A DNA stretch of 64,000 nucleotides from Colius striatus (lineage: Eukaryota > Chordata > Aves > Coliiformes > Coliidae): contig NC_084769.1 of NCBI RefSeq assembly GCF_028858725.1, positions 11,223,501 through 11,287,500 of the forward strand, in the 5' to 3' direction. Below the pieces are notes generated by a model. It was given only the letters and a program-made list of their open reading frames with translations, did not search any database and had not been told where the DNA came from. Both the position numbers and the translations under genes were made by a program. Below are positions 11,001 through 23,000 of this stretch, in pieces (position 1 is the stretch's first letter; every line of letters starts with the position of its first letter).

Positions 11001-14000
11001 AGCCCCAGTTCCCGCAGCCTTTCCTCATAAGGAAGATGCTCCAGTCCCCTGATCACCTTGGTGGCCCTGCACTGGACTCTCTCCAGCACTTCCCTGTCCC
11101 TCTTGAGCTGAGGATCCCAGAACTGGACACAGGACTCCAGATGAGGCCTCACCAGGGCAGTGTAGAGCAGGAGCAGAACCTCCCTTGACCTGCTGGCCAC
11201 ACTCTTCTTGACGCATCCCATCTTGAAGCATTTTTTGTGGATACAGCTGAGGTCAAGGGAAGGATCTGAAGTTGCTGTGAACATGTTAAATGTTATATCT
11301 ATTTAAGCTGAAGATGGATGATGGTAAAAGCACTATTTGTTTAAGAGACCACATGGCAGCAGAAGGTGGCAACAGTGGCACTAGTTGAGACGAGGGATTC
11401 AAAAGGTCACAGACTGGAGTACATGCAACAGTGAATGAAATGCCGTTAACACTGCTCTGGCAGCCAACACTAATGTGGTACTGCTGTCAAGGGGGGAGGG
11501 AGATTTCCTGCAAGGAGATTTCTTGTGTTAGAGATAGACAGCTATACACAATGAGTGAAGCTTGGTTGCATGCAATCCATTGCCCGTGTGGCGCATTGGC
11601 TTACTCCTGGGATCTGGGGAGAAGTGACCATGGGTAAGACAGTCTGCACGGGCAACAGGATTAGAGACAGCCCAAAGGCAGACCCAGACTGTGGCTGCTC
11701 AGCCCCATGCAGGTGCCCCACTGAGCTGCTCTGAGCTTCTGCACACATATAGTGCCCAGAAACTCTTCACACACACAACACTCCCTGATGGGGCTGATTA
11801 CCTGGTAGCTGCTTGGGATCAGAAATCAGACTCTCCCCGCAATCCTCCATGCCCTGCAAAGCCCCCTCTCCCAGTGTGGAGATGGAAACCCCATCCTGGA
11901 GGCTTAAATTACCTACTGAGGTCACCCAGAAAAGGGGAAGCCTGTTAATTTCCTCTCCTCTTCCTCCCTGGTTGGCTTGGATGAGTGTGTTGTTCCTATG
12001 GGCTCCCTACCTTGCCATCGTAGATGCCCATCATCTGGAAAGACCTTCTGTCTTAACCTTTGCCCTGAATGATCCTGGGGGTGAAGGGCAATATGAGGGA
12101 GCAGGAGGTGTGCTGGCTGTAAGCAGTCTGATGCCAACTCTCAATGTGCTCTGGAGCCCTGAGACCTGGGGAGAAGTGTCCATGGGCAAGTCAGTCCGCA
12201 CGGGCATTGGGGTCAGGGAGAGCCCAAAGGCAGGCCAAGGCTGCCCAGGGCTGTGGCTGCTCAGCCCCATGCAGGTGCCCCACTGAGCTGCTCTGAGCTT
12301 CTTCTGCACACACAGTGCCCAGAAACTCTTCCCACACACAACACTAAGCAGTGCCATCATCTGCTTTTTGTTTGGCAGGAAGCACCCCTCAGAGCACTCC
12401 TGCTCCATCCAATACGACAACCCCAAGCACTGCAGGTAAGCAGCAAAACCCCTCCATGTTACCCAGGCCCAGGGAGCCCTGCAGCTGCCACAGGCAGGGC
12501 CGGGTTGTCCTGCCCAGGCTTCCCGGAGTTGCTCTCCAGGAGCAGACAGAGGTGGCCAGATGAAGGCTGTGAAGCCTGTGCACTCTTCCCTCTTTCCCTA
12601 CTGGCCTTTGCTGCAGGAGGAAATTGTTGGGGAAGATTTGAGGGAATGTTCTGTTGCTGCCTTTTACCTTTGCACAGAGGTGTTCTTGGGTTTTCTTGGA
12701 GTATGGTCAGGGAGGGAGTTGGGGCACACACCAGATGGGGCTGATTGCCTGGTAGCTGCTTGGGATCAGAAATCAGACTCTCCCCGCAATCCTCCATGCC
12801 CTGCAAAGCCCCCTCTCCCAGTGTGGAGATGGAAACCCCATCCTGGAGGCTTAAATCACCTACTGAGGTCACCCTGAAAAGGGGAAGCCTGTTCATCTGC
12901 TATTCCCCTCTTCCCTGATGGGCTTGGATGAGTGTGTTTTTCCTATGGGCTCCCAACCTTGCGATCATAGTTTCCCGTCATCTGGAAAGACCTTCTTTCT
13001 CAGCCTTTGCCCTGAATGATCCTGGGGTGAAGGGCAATATGAGGGAGCAGGAGGTGTGCTGGCTGTAAGCAGTCTGATGCCAACTCTCAATGTGCTCTGG
13101 AGCCCTAAGACCTGGGGAGAAGTGTCCATGGGCAAGTCAGTCTGCACGGGCATTGGGGTCAGGGAGAGCCCAAAGGCAGGCCAAGGCTGCCCAGGGCTGT
13201 GGCTGCTCAGCCCCATGCAGGTGCCCCACTGAGCTGCTCTGAGCTTCTGCACACATATAGTGCCCAGAAACTCTTCACACACACAACACTAAGCAGTACC
13301 ATCATCTGCTTTTTGCTCATCAGGAAACATCGCTGAGACAAATCCTGCTCCATCCGATCCGACAACCCTAAGCACTCCAGGTAAGCAGCAAAACCCCTCT
13401 GTGTTACCCAGGCCCAGGGAGCTCTGCAGCTGCCACAGGCAGGGCCAGGTTGTCCTGCCCAGATTCCCTGAGTTGCTCTCCAGGAGCAGACAGAGGTGCC
13501 CAGATGAAGGCTGTGAAGCCTGTGCACTCTTTGATCTTTCCTGCTGACATTTGCAGCAAGGGGAAAGTGTTGGGAAAATTTGAGGAAAAGTACTTTTCCT
13601 GCTTTAATTCTTTCCCTCTGGCCCCAGTCCCGGTGCAAAACTGTCTCTTCAGAAGATCTCCCCAGACCAAGCTTGTTACAGGGTCCAGCAGAGGGATGTT
13701 CGTGGGTTTTATTCCTGTGTGGTGTGGGAGGGAGTCATGGCACACACCAGCATGTGGTTGATTACCAGGCCTGTGGCTGGAGACCATGGAGTAGTGTCTG
13801 CCAAGGATCCTCCATGCTCTGCAAAGCTCTCTGTCCAGCAGTGGAGTTGGGAAATCCCATCCTGGTGCATTAAATCAGCGACAGAGCTCACCCTGAGGAC
13901 AGGAAGCCTGTCCATCCCCTCACCTCCTCCTCACTGATGGGCTTGGATGAGTGTGTTGTTTCTAGAGGCTCCCTACCTTGCCATCATAGATGCCCATCAT

Positions 14001-17000
14001 CTGGAAAGACCTTCTTTTTCAGACTTTGCCCTCAATCATCCTGGGGTGAAGGGCAGTATGAGGGAGCAGAAGGTGTGCTGGCTGTAAGCAGTCTGGTGCC
14101 AACTCTCAATGTTCTCTAGAGCCCTGGAATCTGGGGAGAAGTGTCCATGGACAGGTCAGTGTGCACAGGCGTTGGTGTCAGGGAGAGCCCAAAGGCAGGC
14201 CAAGGCTGCCCAGGGCTGTGGCTGTTCAGCCTCATGCAGGTGTTCCACTGAGCTGCTCTGAGCTTCTCCTGCACACACAGTGCCCAGAAACTCTACCCAC
14301 ACACAACACTAAGCAGTGCCATCATCTGCTTTTTGTTCAGCAGGAACCACCACTCAGAGCACTTCTGTACCATCCGATCCGACAACCCCAAGCACTCCAG
14401 GTAAGCAGCAAAACCCCTCTGTGTTACCCAGGCCCAGGGAGCTCTGCAGCTGCCACAGGCAGGGCCGGGTTGTCCTGCCCAGACTTCCCTGAGTTGCTCT
14501 CCAGGAGCAGACAGAAGTGGCCAGATGAAGGCTGTGAAGCCTGTGCACTCTACCCTCTTTCGCTGCCGGCCTTTGCTGCAGGAGGAAAGTGTTGGGGAAG
14601 ATTTGAGGGGATGTTCTTCTCCTGCCTTTTGCCTTTGCACAGAGGTGTTCTTGGGTTTTCTTGGAGTATGGTCAGGGACTGAGTAGGGGCACACACCAGA
14701 TGGGGCTGATTGCCTGGTAGCTGCTTGGGATCAGAAATCAGACTCTCCCCGCAATCCTCCATGCCCTGCAAAGCCCCCTCTCCCAGTGTGGAGATGGAAA
14801 CCCCATCCTGGAGGCTTAAATTACCTACTGAGGTCACCCAGAAAAGGGGAAGCCTGTTAATTTCCTCTCCTCTTCCTCCCTGGTTGGCTTGGATGAGTGT
14901 GTTGTTCCTATGGGCTCCCTACCTTGCCATCGTAGATGCCCATCATCTGGAAAGACCTTCTGTCTTAACCTTTGCCCTGAATGATCCTGGGGGTGAAGGG
15001 CAATATGAGGGAGCAGGAGGTGTGCTGGCTGTAAGCAGTCTGATGCCAACTCTCAATGTGCTCTGGAGCCCTGAGACCTGGGGAGAAGTGTCCATGGGCA
15101 AGTCAGTCCGCACGGGCATTGGGGTCAGGGAGAGCCCAAAGGCAGGCCAAGGCTGCCCAGGGCTGTGGCTGCTCAGCCCCATGCAGGTGCCCCACTGAGC
15201 TGCTCTGAGCTTCTTCTGCACACACAGTGCCCAGAAACTCTTCCCACACACAACACTAAGCAGTGCCATCATCTGCTTTTTGTTTGGCAGGAAGCACCCC
15301 TCAGAGCACTCCTGCTCCATCCGATACGACAACCCCAAGCACTGCAGGTAAGCAGCAAAACCCCTCCATGTTACCCAGGCCCAGGGAGCTCTGCAGCTGC
15401 CACAGGCAGGGCCGGGTTGTCCTGCCCAGGCTTCCCGGAGTTGCTCTCCAGGAGCAGACAGAGGTGCCCAGATGAAGGCTGTGAAGCCTGTGCACTCTTC
15501 CCTCTTTCCCTACTGGCCTTTGCTGCAGGAGGAAATTGTTGGGGAAGATTTGAGGGAATGTTCTGTTCCTGCCTTTTACCTTTGCACAGAGGTGTTCTTG
15601 GGTTTTCTTGGAGTATGGTCAGGGAGGGAGTTGGGGCACACACCAGATGGGGCTGATTACCTGGTAGCTGCTTGGGATCAGAAATCAGACTCTCCCCGCA
15701 ATCCTCCATGCCCTGCAAAGCCCCCTCTCCCAGTGTGGAGATGGAAACCCCATCCTGGAGGCTTAAATCACCTACTGAGGTCACCCTGAAAAGGGGAAGC
15801 CTGTTCATCTGCTATTCCCCTCTTCCCTGATGGGCTTGGATGAGTGTGTTTTTCCTATGGGCTCCCAACCTTGCGATCATAGTTTCCCGTCATCTGGAAA
15901 GACCTTCTTTCTCAGCCTTTGCCCTGAATGATCCTGGGGTGAAGGGCAATATGAGGGAGCAGGAGGTGTGCTGGCTGTAAGCAGTCTGATGCCAACTCTC
16001 AATGTGCTCTGGAGCCCTGAGACCTGGGGAGAAGTGTCCATGGGCAAGTCAGTCTGCACGGGCATTGGGGTCAGGGAGAGCCCAAAGGCAGGCCAAGGCT
16101 GCCCAGGGCTGTGGCTGCTCAGCCCCACGCAGGTGCCCCACTGAGCTGCTCTGAGCTTCTCCTGCACACACAGTGCCCAGAAACTCTTCCCACACACAAC
16201 ACTAAGCAGTGCCATCATCTGCTTTTTGTTTGGCAGGAAGCACCCCTCAGAGCACTCCTGCTCCATCCGATACGACAACCCCAAGCACTCCAGGTAAGCA
16301 GCAAAACCCCTCCGTGTTACCCAGGCCCAGGGAGCTCTGCAGCTGCCACAGGCAGGGCCGGGTTCTCCTGCCCAGACATCCCTGAGTTTTTCCCTCAGGA
16401 GCAGACAGAGGTGCCCAGATGAAGGCTGTGAAGCCTGTGCACTCTTTAGTCTTTCCTTCTGACATTTGCAGCAAGGGGAAAGTGTTGGGAAAATTTGAGG
16501 AAAAGTACTTTTCCTGCTTTAATTCTTTCCCTCTGGCCCCAGTCCCGGTGCAAGACTGTCTCTGCAGATGATCTCCCCAGACCAAGCTTGTTACAGGGTC
16601 CAGCAGAGAGATGTTATTGGGTTTTATTCCTGTGTGGTGTGGGAGGGAGTCATGGCACACACCAGCATGGGGCTGATTACCAGGCCTGTGGCAGGAGACC
16701 ATGGAGCAGTGTCTGCCAAGGATCCTCCATGCTCTGCAAAGCTCCCTGTCCTTCAGTGGAGCTGGGAAATCCCATCCCGGTGCAAGAAATCACCAACAGA
16801 GCTCACCCTGAGGACAAGAGCCTGTCCATCCCCTCACCTCCTCCTCACTGATGGGCTTGGATGAGTGTGTTGTTTCTAGAGGCTCCCAACCTTGCGATCA
16901 TAGTTGCCCGTCATCTGGAAAGACCTTCTTTCTCAGCCTTTGCCCTGAATGATCCTGGGGGTGAAGGGCAATATGAGGGAGCAGGAGGTGTGCTGGCTGT

Positions 17001-20000
17001 AAGCAGTCTGGTGCCAACTCTCATTGTTCTCTAGAGCCCTGGAATCTGTGGAGAAGTGTCCATGGGCAAGTCAGTCTGCACGGGCATTGGGGTCAGGGAG
17101 AGCCCAAAGGCAGGCCAAGGCTGCCCAGGGCTGTGGCTGTTCAGCCCCACGCAGGTGCCCCACTGAGGTGCTCTGAGCTTCTCCTGCACACACAGTGCCC
17201 AGAAACTCTTCCCACACACAACACTAAGCAGTGCCATCATTTTCTTTTTGTTTAGCAGGAACCACCCCTCAGAGCACTCCTGCTCCATCCAATACGACAA
17301 CCCCAAGCACTGCAGGTAAGCAGCAAAACCCCTCTGTGTTACCCAGGCCCAGGGAGCTCTGCAGCTGCCACAGGCAGGGCCGAGTTCTCCTGCCCAGACA
17401 TCCCTGAGTTTTTCCCTCAGGAGCAGACAGAGGTGGCCAGATGAAGGCTGTGAAGCCTGTGCACTCTTCCCTCTTTCTCTTCTGGCCTTTGCTGCACAGG
17501 GGAAATGTTCGGGAAGATTTGAGGGAAAGTACTTTTCCTGCTTTATTCCTTTGCCACTGGCCCCAGTCTCAGTGCAAGACTGTCCATACAGACGAGGTGA
17601 CCAGGTCAAGCCCATGATGGCGACAAGCAGGAAGATGTTCCTGTTGCTGCTTGGAGTGTGGTGTGGGATTGGGTTGTGGCACACACCAGCGTGGGGCTGA
17701 TTACCAGGCCAGTGGCTGGGGACCATGGAGCAGTGTCTGCCAAGGATCTTCCATGCTCTATAAAACTCCCTGTCCTTCAGTGGAGCTGGGAAATCTTATC
17801 CTGGTGCAATAAATCAGCAGCAGCTCACCCTGAGGACAGGAAGCCTGTCCATCCCCTCACCTCTTCCTCCCTGGTGGGCTTGGATGAGTGTGTTGTTCCT
17901 ACAGGCTCCCTACCTTGCCTTCATTGGTGTCCACCATCTGGAAAGACCTTCTTTCTCAGAATTCCTTCCCTCTTTCCCTGTTGGCACTTTACTGCACAAG
18001 GAAGTGCTGGGGAAGATTTGAGGGACTGCTCCTTTACTGTCTTGTGTCTTTGTCTCTGGCCCCTGTCCCAGTGTAACAGGCTTCCTGCAGATTAGGTGCC
18101 CAAATGCAGCCTGTTACAGGGCCCAGCTAGGAGATGTTCCTGGGTTATCTCGGGGTGTGGGCAGGGAGATACTCAGTGCACACACGGCATGGGGCTGCTT
18201 GCCAGGGCAGTGGCTGGGGTCCATGCACCAGCCTGTACCCTACTTTGCAATCATAGGTGCCCACCATCTGGAAAGACCTTCTGTCTCAGCCTTTGCCCTG
18301 AATGATCCTGGGGGTGAAGAGCAATATGAGGGAGCAGAAGGTGTGTTGGCTGTAAGCAGTCTGGTGCCACCACTCAGTGCTCTCTAAAGCCCTGGGATCT
18401 GGGGTATATGTCATGGGCAAGTCAGTCTGCACAGGCATTGGGGTCAGGGAGAGCCCAAAGGCAGGCCAAGGCTGCCCAGGGCTGTGGCTGTTCAGCCTCA
18501 TGCAGGTGTTCCACTGAGCTGCTCTGAGCTTCTCCTGCACACACAGTGCCCAGAAACTCTTCCCACACACAACACTAAGCAGTGCCATCATCTGCTTTTT
18601 GTTCAGCAGGAACCACCACTCAGAGCACTCCTGCTCCATCCGATACGACAACCCCAAGCACTCCAGGTAAGCAGCAAAACCCCTCCGTGTTACCCAGGCC
18701 CAGGGAGCTCTGCAGCTGCCACAGGCAGGGCCAGGTTGTCCTGCCCAGGCTTCCCGGAGTTGCTCTCCAGGAGCAGACAGAGGTGGCCAGATGAAGGCTG
18801 TGAAGCCTGTGCACTCTTTCCTCTTATGCTGCTGGCCTTTGCTGCAGGAGGAAAGTGTTGGGGAAGATTTGAGGGAATGTTCTGTTCCTGCCTTTTGCCT
18901 TTGCACAGAGGTGTTCTTGGGTTTTCTTGGAGTATGGTCAGGGAGGGAGTTGGGGCACACACCAGATGGGGCTGATTGCCTGGTAGCTGCTTGGGATCAG
19001 AAATCAGACTCTCCCCGCAATCCTCCATGCCCTGCAAAGCCCCCTCTCCCAGTGTGGAGATGGAAACCCCATCCTGGAGGATTAAATCACCTGCTGAGGT
19101 CACCCAAAAAAGGGGAAGCCTGTTAATTTCCTCTCCTCTTCCTCCCTGGTTGGCTTGGATGAGTGTGTTGTTCCTATGGGCTCCCTACCTTGCCATCATA
19201 GGTGCCCATCATCTGGAAAGACCTTCTTTCTCAGCCTTTGCCCTGAATGATCCTGGGGGTGAAGGGCAATATGAGGGAGCAGGAGGTGTGCTGGCTTTAA
19301 GCAGTCTGGTGCCAACTCTCATTGTTCTCTAGAGCCCTGGAATCTGTGGAGAAGTGTCCATGGGCAAGTCAGTCTGCACGGGCATTGGGGTCAGGGAGAG
19401 CCCAAAGGCAGGCCAAGGCTGCCCAGGGCTGTGGCTGCTCAGCCCCACGCAGGTGCCCCACTGAGCTGCTCTGAGCTTCTCCTGCACACAGAGTGCCCAG
19501 AAACTCTTCCCACACACAACACTAAGCAGTGCCATCATCTGCTTTTTTTTTTAGCAGGAAGCACCATTGAGACAACTACTGCTACAACAATTGCAAGCAC
19601 TCCAGGTGAGAAGTGAAAACCCTCAGTTAGCTCTTTCGCCTCATTCAGTGCCTTTTCCTCCTGGCCCAGTCCCAGCATAACAGAGACTCTCTGCAGATGA
19701 GGTGACCACGCCAAGAGTGTTACAGGGCCCAACAATGACATTTTTCTGTGGCTTTTTGGAGCGTGGGCAGGGAGGAAGTCAGGGCACACACTAGCATGGG
19801 GCTGATTACCAGGGATCACTTAGAATCACACAGAACATTGTGGGTTGGAAGGGACCTTTAGAGATCATTTAATCCAATCCCTCTGCTCATGCTAGTTCAC
19901 CTAGATCAGTTCATACATGTACATGTCCAGGTGGGTTTGAAAACCTCCAGAGAATGAGACTCCACACTCTCCCTGGGCAGCCTGGGCCAGGGCTTTGCCA

Positions 20001-23000
20001 TCCTCATAGTGAAATAGTTTTTCCTTATTGCCTCCCTTCTATTCTCCATATCCTGCCATGTCCCCATCCCAGAGTATGTTCCAGACTTAAGAAATGAGCG
20101 TCCCTTAATGCTGTCTGTCCCTTCCTCTGTTTCCTGCTGGTTTTTGCTATGAGGTTAACAGAAAGTGCTATTACTTTCTACTTGGGCTCCCTTATCTCGT
20201 AAATTGAATTTGGCTTTATTACGAGCTCTGGAAGCACTTTTTCTGGATATGAGCCCTCTAATCAATAATACTCTTTAAATAAGAATTTTGTTTTCCTTTT
20301 TGAGGGGGAGAATGAAAGACAGTTCCTTTCTTTTCCCCATTGCATGGTATATCTGTGTCATCTATGAGAAAGCACCTATGGAGTTATGTGAACGAAACCA
20401 GGCAGTTATAAAAGCACCTGTTGGTGATGTTGAGAAATATCTATCTATCTATATATATATATATATACACACAATGTATATTGAAATACATATTTTAATT
20501 ACTTGTATACTCATGTATTTCATATAGGTCTGAAATACATCCTCCAAAATCCTTACAGAATATACAATTGCTTAGAGAAAGTGTAATTGTGCCAGGGAAA
20601 AGTTACTATATGACATTAAGCAAGCAAGACATGCTCTCTAATTGCATGTATACTGTATAATCCCTGGTAGTTTCCTTTAGTAGAAGTATGTCTAAAGTAT
20701 TTAATAGATTATGTACTTTATATATGAAGTCTCCCTTGCAGTTGCACGGAAAGCAATATCTTTTTCATCTTTGTGTCAGGGGGTTTCTGCAGCGGAGACC
20801 CTTGTGGAAGAACATTGGCTACATGTGTTGCTTTATTTAGCAATTTTACCTGCCTCTGCCCATATGGATTCTACTACAGTGAGAAGGATTGTTACAGAGG
20901 TGAGTTGTAGAAAAGCAATCTGTATTTTTAGTTACTTCACAGAAAACTGCTTGGGTGAATTCTTCTTCACATATCCCTTGTTCTCATGTTATAAGTGAAA
21001 ACATAATCAGTCTGGGAAAGCAACTGCTGAATAATGCCTGGCTTCACAGACAGCCACTCCTACAATGACCTAGATAGATATCTCACGAAACAGTGACAGC
21101 CAAGGAGGTTAATGTGCTAGGAAAGGAAGGTGAGTTCTCTGTCAGGGGTGCTGGAGACTCAAATGAGTGAAAAGCAGGATAAAATGCAAGTGTAAACCTG
21201 ACATCGATATTAATGGCTAGGATTTAGAAAGGCCCAAACCCATGAAGACCTCTGAACAGCTGGCTTGATTTTGCCTATTGCTAGACACTCATCACAGTCC
21301 TATTGAAATGCATCTCTGAGATGCTGCTGAAGGTGAAGTGTGTGATTAAATGGGGCTTCTTATTTAAGTGCCAACAAGCAGGATTCTCAAATTTACTTGT
21401 GAGCCTAAGGGAGAAGGTAGACACTGAATTGCTTTCTCAGACCTGGTGAGCCACTTTAGCTGCTCAGTGTCTGCAAATTTAGAGTCTTTAATACAGGTAT
21501 TTTCTCACTAAATGCCATAACACGTTTCATAGGCTGTCCAGTTTACTTGAGCCCAGGATCTTGCCTGCTTCCCAGGTAGCCAGAATACATCCTCCAGTTG
21601 ATTGAGCAAACATTTGATTCATCTCATATATAAAAAACCCCACAGATTGATTTCTGCATTGTATTTCCCCATCTCTGAAGGCTGGGGAACTCTAAGGTGA
21701 AATGTGATTTACTCAAATGCTTTTCAATTAATTAATAAATATTCTCTGTTCTCATTACAGGGAAAATATTCCCTGGAGTCCTTAAGCTTTCACTGGCTTA
21801 CAGTGACGAGGTTCAAATTATAACTTCGGAGCAGTATGAAACAGTGTTCCAAAACGTAACAGCCCTTGTGAGTGACTATGGTTTGGTTTTTTTCCTATGT
21901 ATCTAATGCTATCCTGAGTATCACGCAGATGGGGGGGATATGTACTGCCTTTACTGTGGAGCCTAGAACAGTTTCACTCGAGAAACCTGCTTGTTTCAAA
22001 GAATGTTTCGCACTAGTTGAGACCTATTCACAAGAGACATGAATTTTCCCCTCACACGAGTACAGACATGACTCTTGCTGAAGGGAAGGGATGTACTTGA
22101 AATAAGCAATATCTGCATTTTTAGTGCCACTTGTATTTTGTGAAGTTCTCACATAAATTGTTGGTATCTTTCATTGTTCCCAGTCCAGAAACCATGGGGC
22201 CGAATGCAATTTTCTGACCCATTTAGTTTCTGATTTCCACTCTTTGCTGGGGGCTCAGTAACACTCAGTGGTATGAGTGAAAATGTATAGCTATTTTTTT
22301 TTTAAGGAAAACTGTCATTTCCACCCAGCACAAACTTTTCAGAATGGCTGTCCAGCTGTATCTAAATACCTAAATAATAAGCCTCTTCCATAAGCATATC
22401 AAGATTAGTGTTTTAATGCTATTAGTGAAATGCATGTTACACATTTTTTTGCATTCTGTGATTATTGCTGAAATCTGGTGATAGGTTTCCTGAAGAAATA
22501 AGATCAACAGTTTAATGCATACTTCCACATTGAAACAAGTAAATTTGTTTATGTCATTTTTTGGAAGTAAGGAAGAAGAGATATGCAACTCTGACACACA
22601 GCTGATCAAAAAATATTCACCAACTGTTCAGCAGAATTCATCCAAAGTGGCTATCAAATTCTTTATGTTATTATATTGCTTTCTTCCTGCAAATGTTTTA
22701 TCAGAAAGAAACCAAATATTGTCCCTCCAGAATGTTACATTTTCCTCACTCTTTTTTTTTTGTCCAACATTTTTCATGACATGGCTCCAGAAGTGCATGA
22801 TATGCAGCACCAGAAGAGATTCTTATTAGTATGCAAAAGTGAAAGTAGCATAGAAGATGATTTTTTCTTTATTACAAGGAAAGGAAGTTTATCTTTCATT
22901 TCAATTGACTTGGGCAGCTCATCCTTTTCTCACAGTGCCTCCTGCTTGTGTGGCAGTTGGAGGCAGCCCCCTCCACCTACTGTTCACTGCTTCACACGGG

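Larger units (their letters stand above)
8051..12378 (+). other. MUC13: MUC13 intron 1
   Basis: It holds a CR1 (10627-11285) and the left edge of the tandem array (from about 11600). A near-acceptor at about 9240 is followed at once by a stop codon, and no phase 1-1 exon was found before 12379. Confidence 0.7.
11600..19821 (+). repeat. Tandem array of about 1-kb units, each carrying one mucin exon
   Basis: Exon-to-exon spacings are 945, 1020, 947, 946, 1022, 1351 and 948 bp. Introns are of two related kinds: A (888-891 bp; after exons 1, 3, 4, 7) and B (963-965 bp; after exons 2 and 5). A third, 1294-bp intron after exon 6 is a B-like form enlarged by internal duplication. Intron sequence is as conserved between units as the exons, which points to recent duplication or gene conversion. 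The left edge is a partial unit without an exon (11600-11786). The right edge is cut by a CR1 element at 19822. Confidence 0.92.

Noticed and set aside
10709-11284. A 191-codon reverse-strand protein
   Set aside because: It is the C-terminal reverse-transcriptase part of a truncated CR1 LINE, not a host gene.
11813-12286. A 157-codon forward frame repeated identically at 14710-15198
   Set aside because: It lies in intron sequence of the duplicated block. Identity is due to recent DNA duplication, not protein selection, and it has no recognisable domain.
17031-18960. Long reverse-strand open frames (231 and 224 codons) and many similar ones across 11800-19800
   Set aside because: They recur because the array unit repeats and is poor in stop codons. 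They cross the real + strand exons and introns and show no protein-family features.
22740-22765. T-rich run with following AG as a possible extra SEA exon
   Set aside because: The reading phases of exons 11, 12 and 13 already join perfectly, and an insertion here would break the SEA domain.
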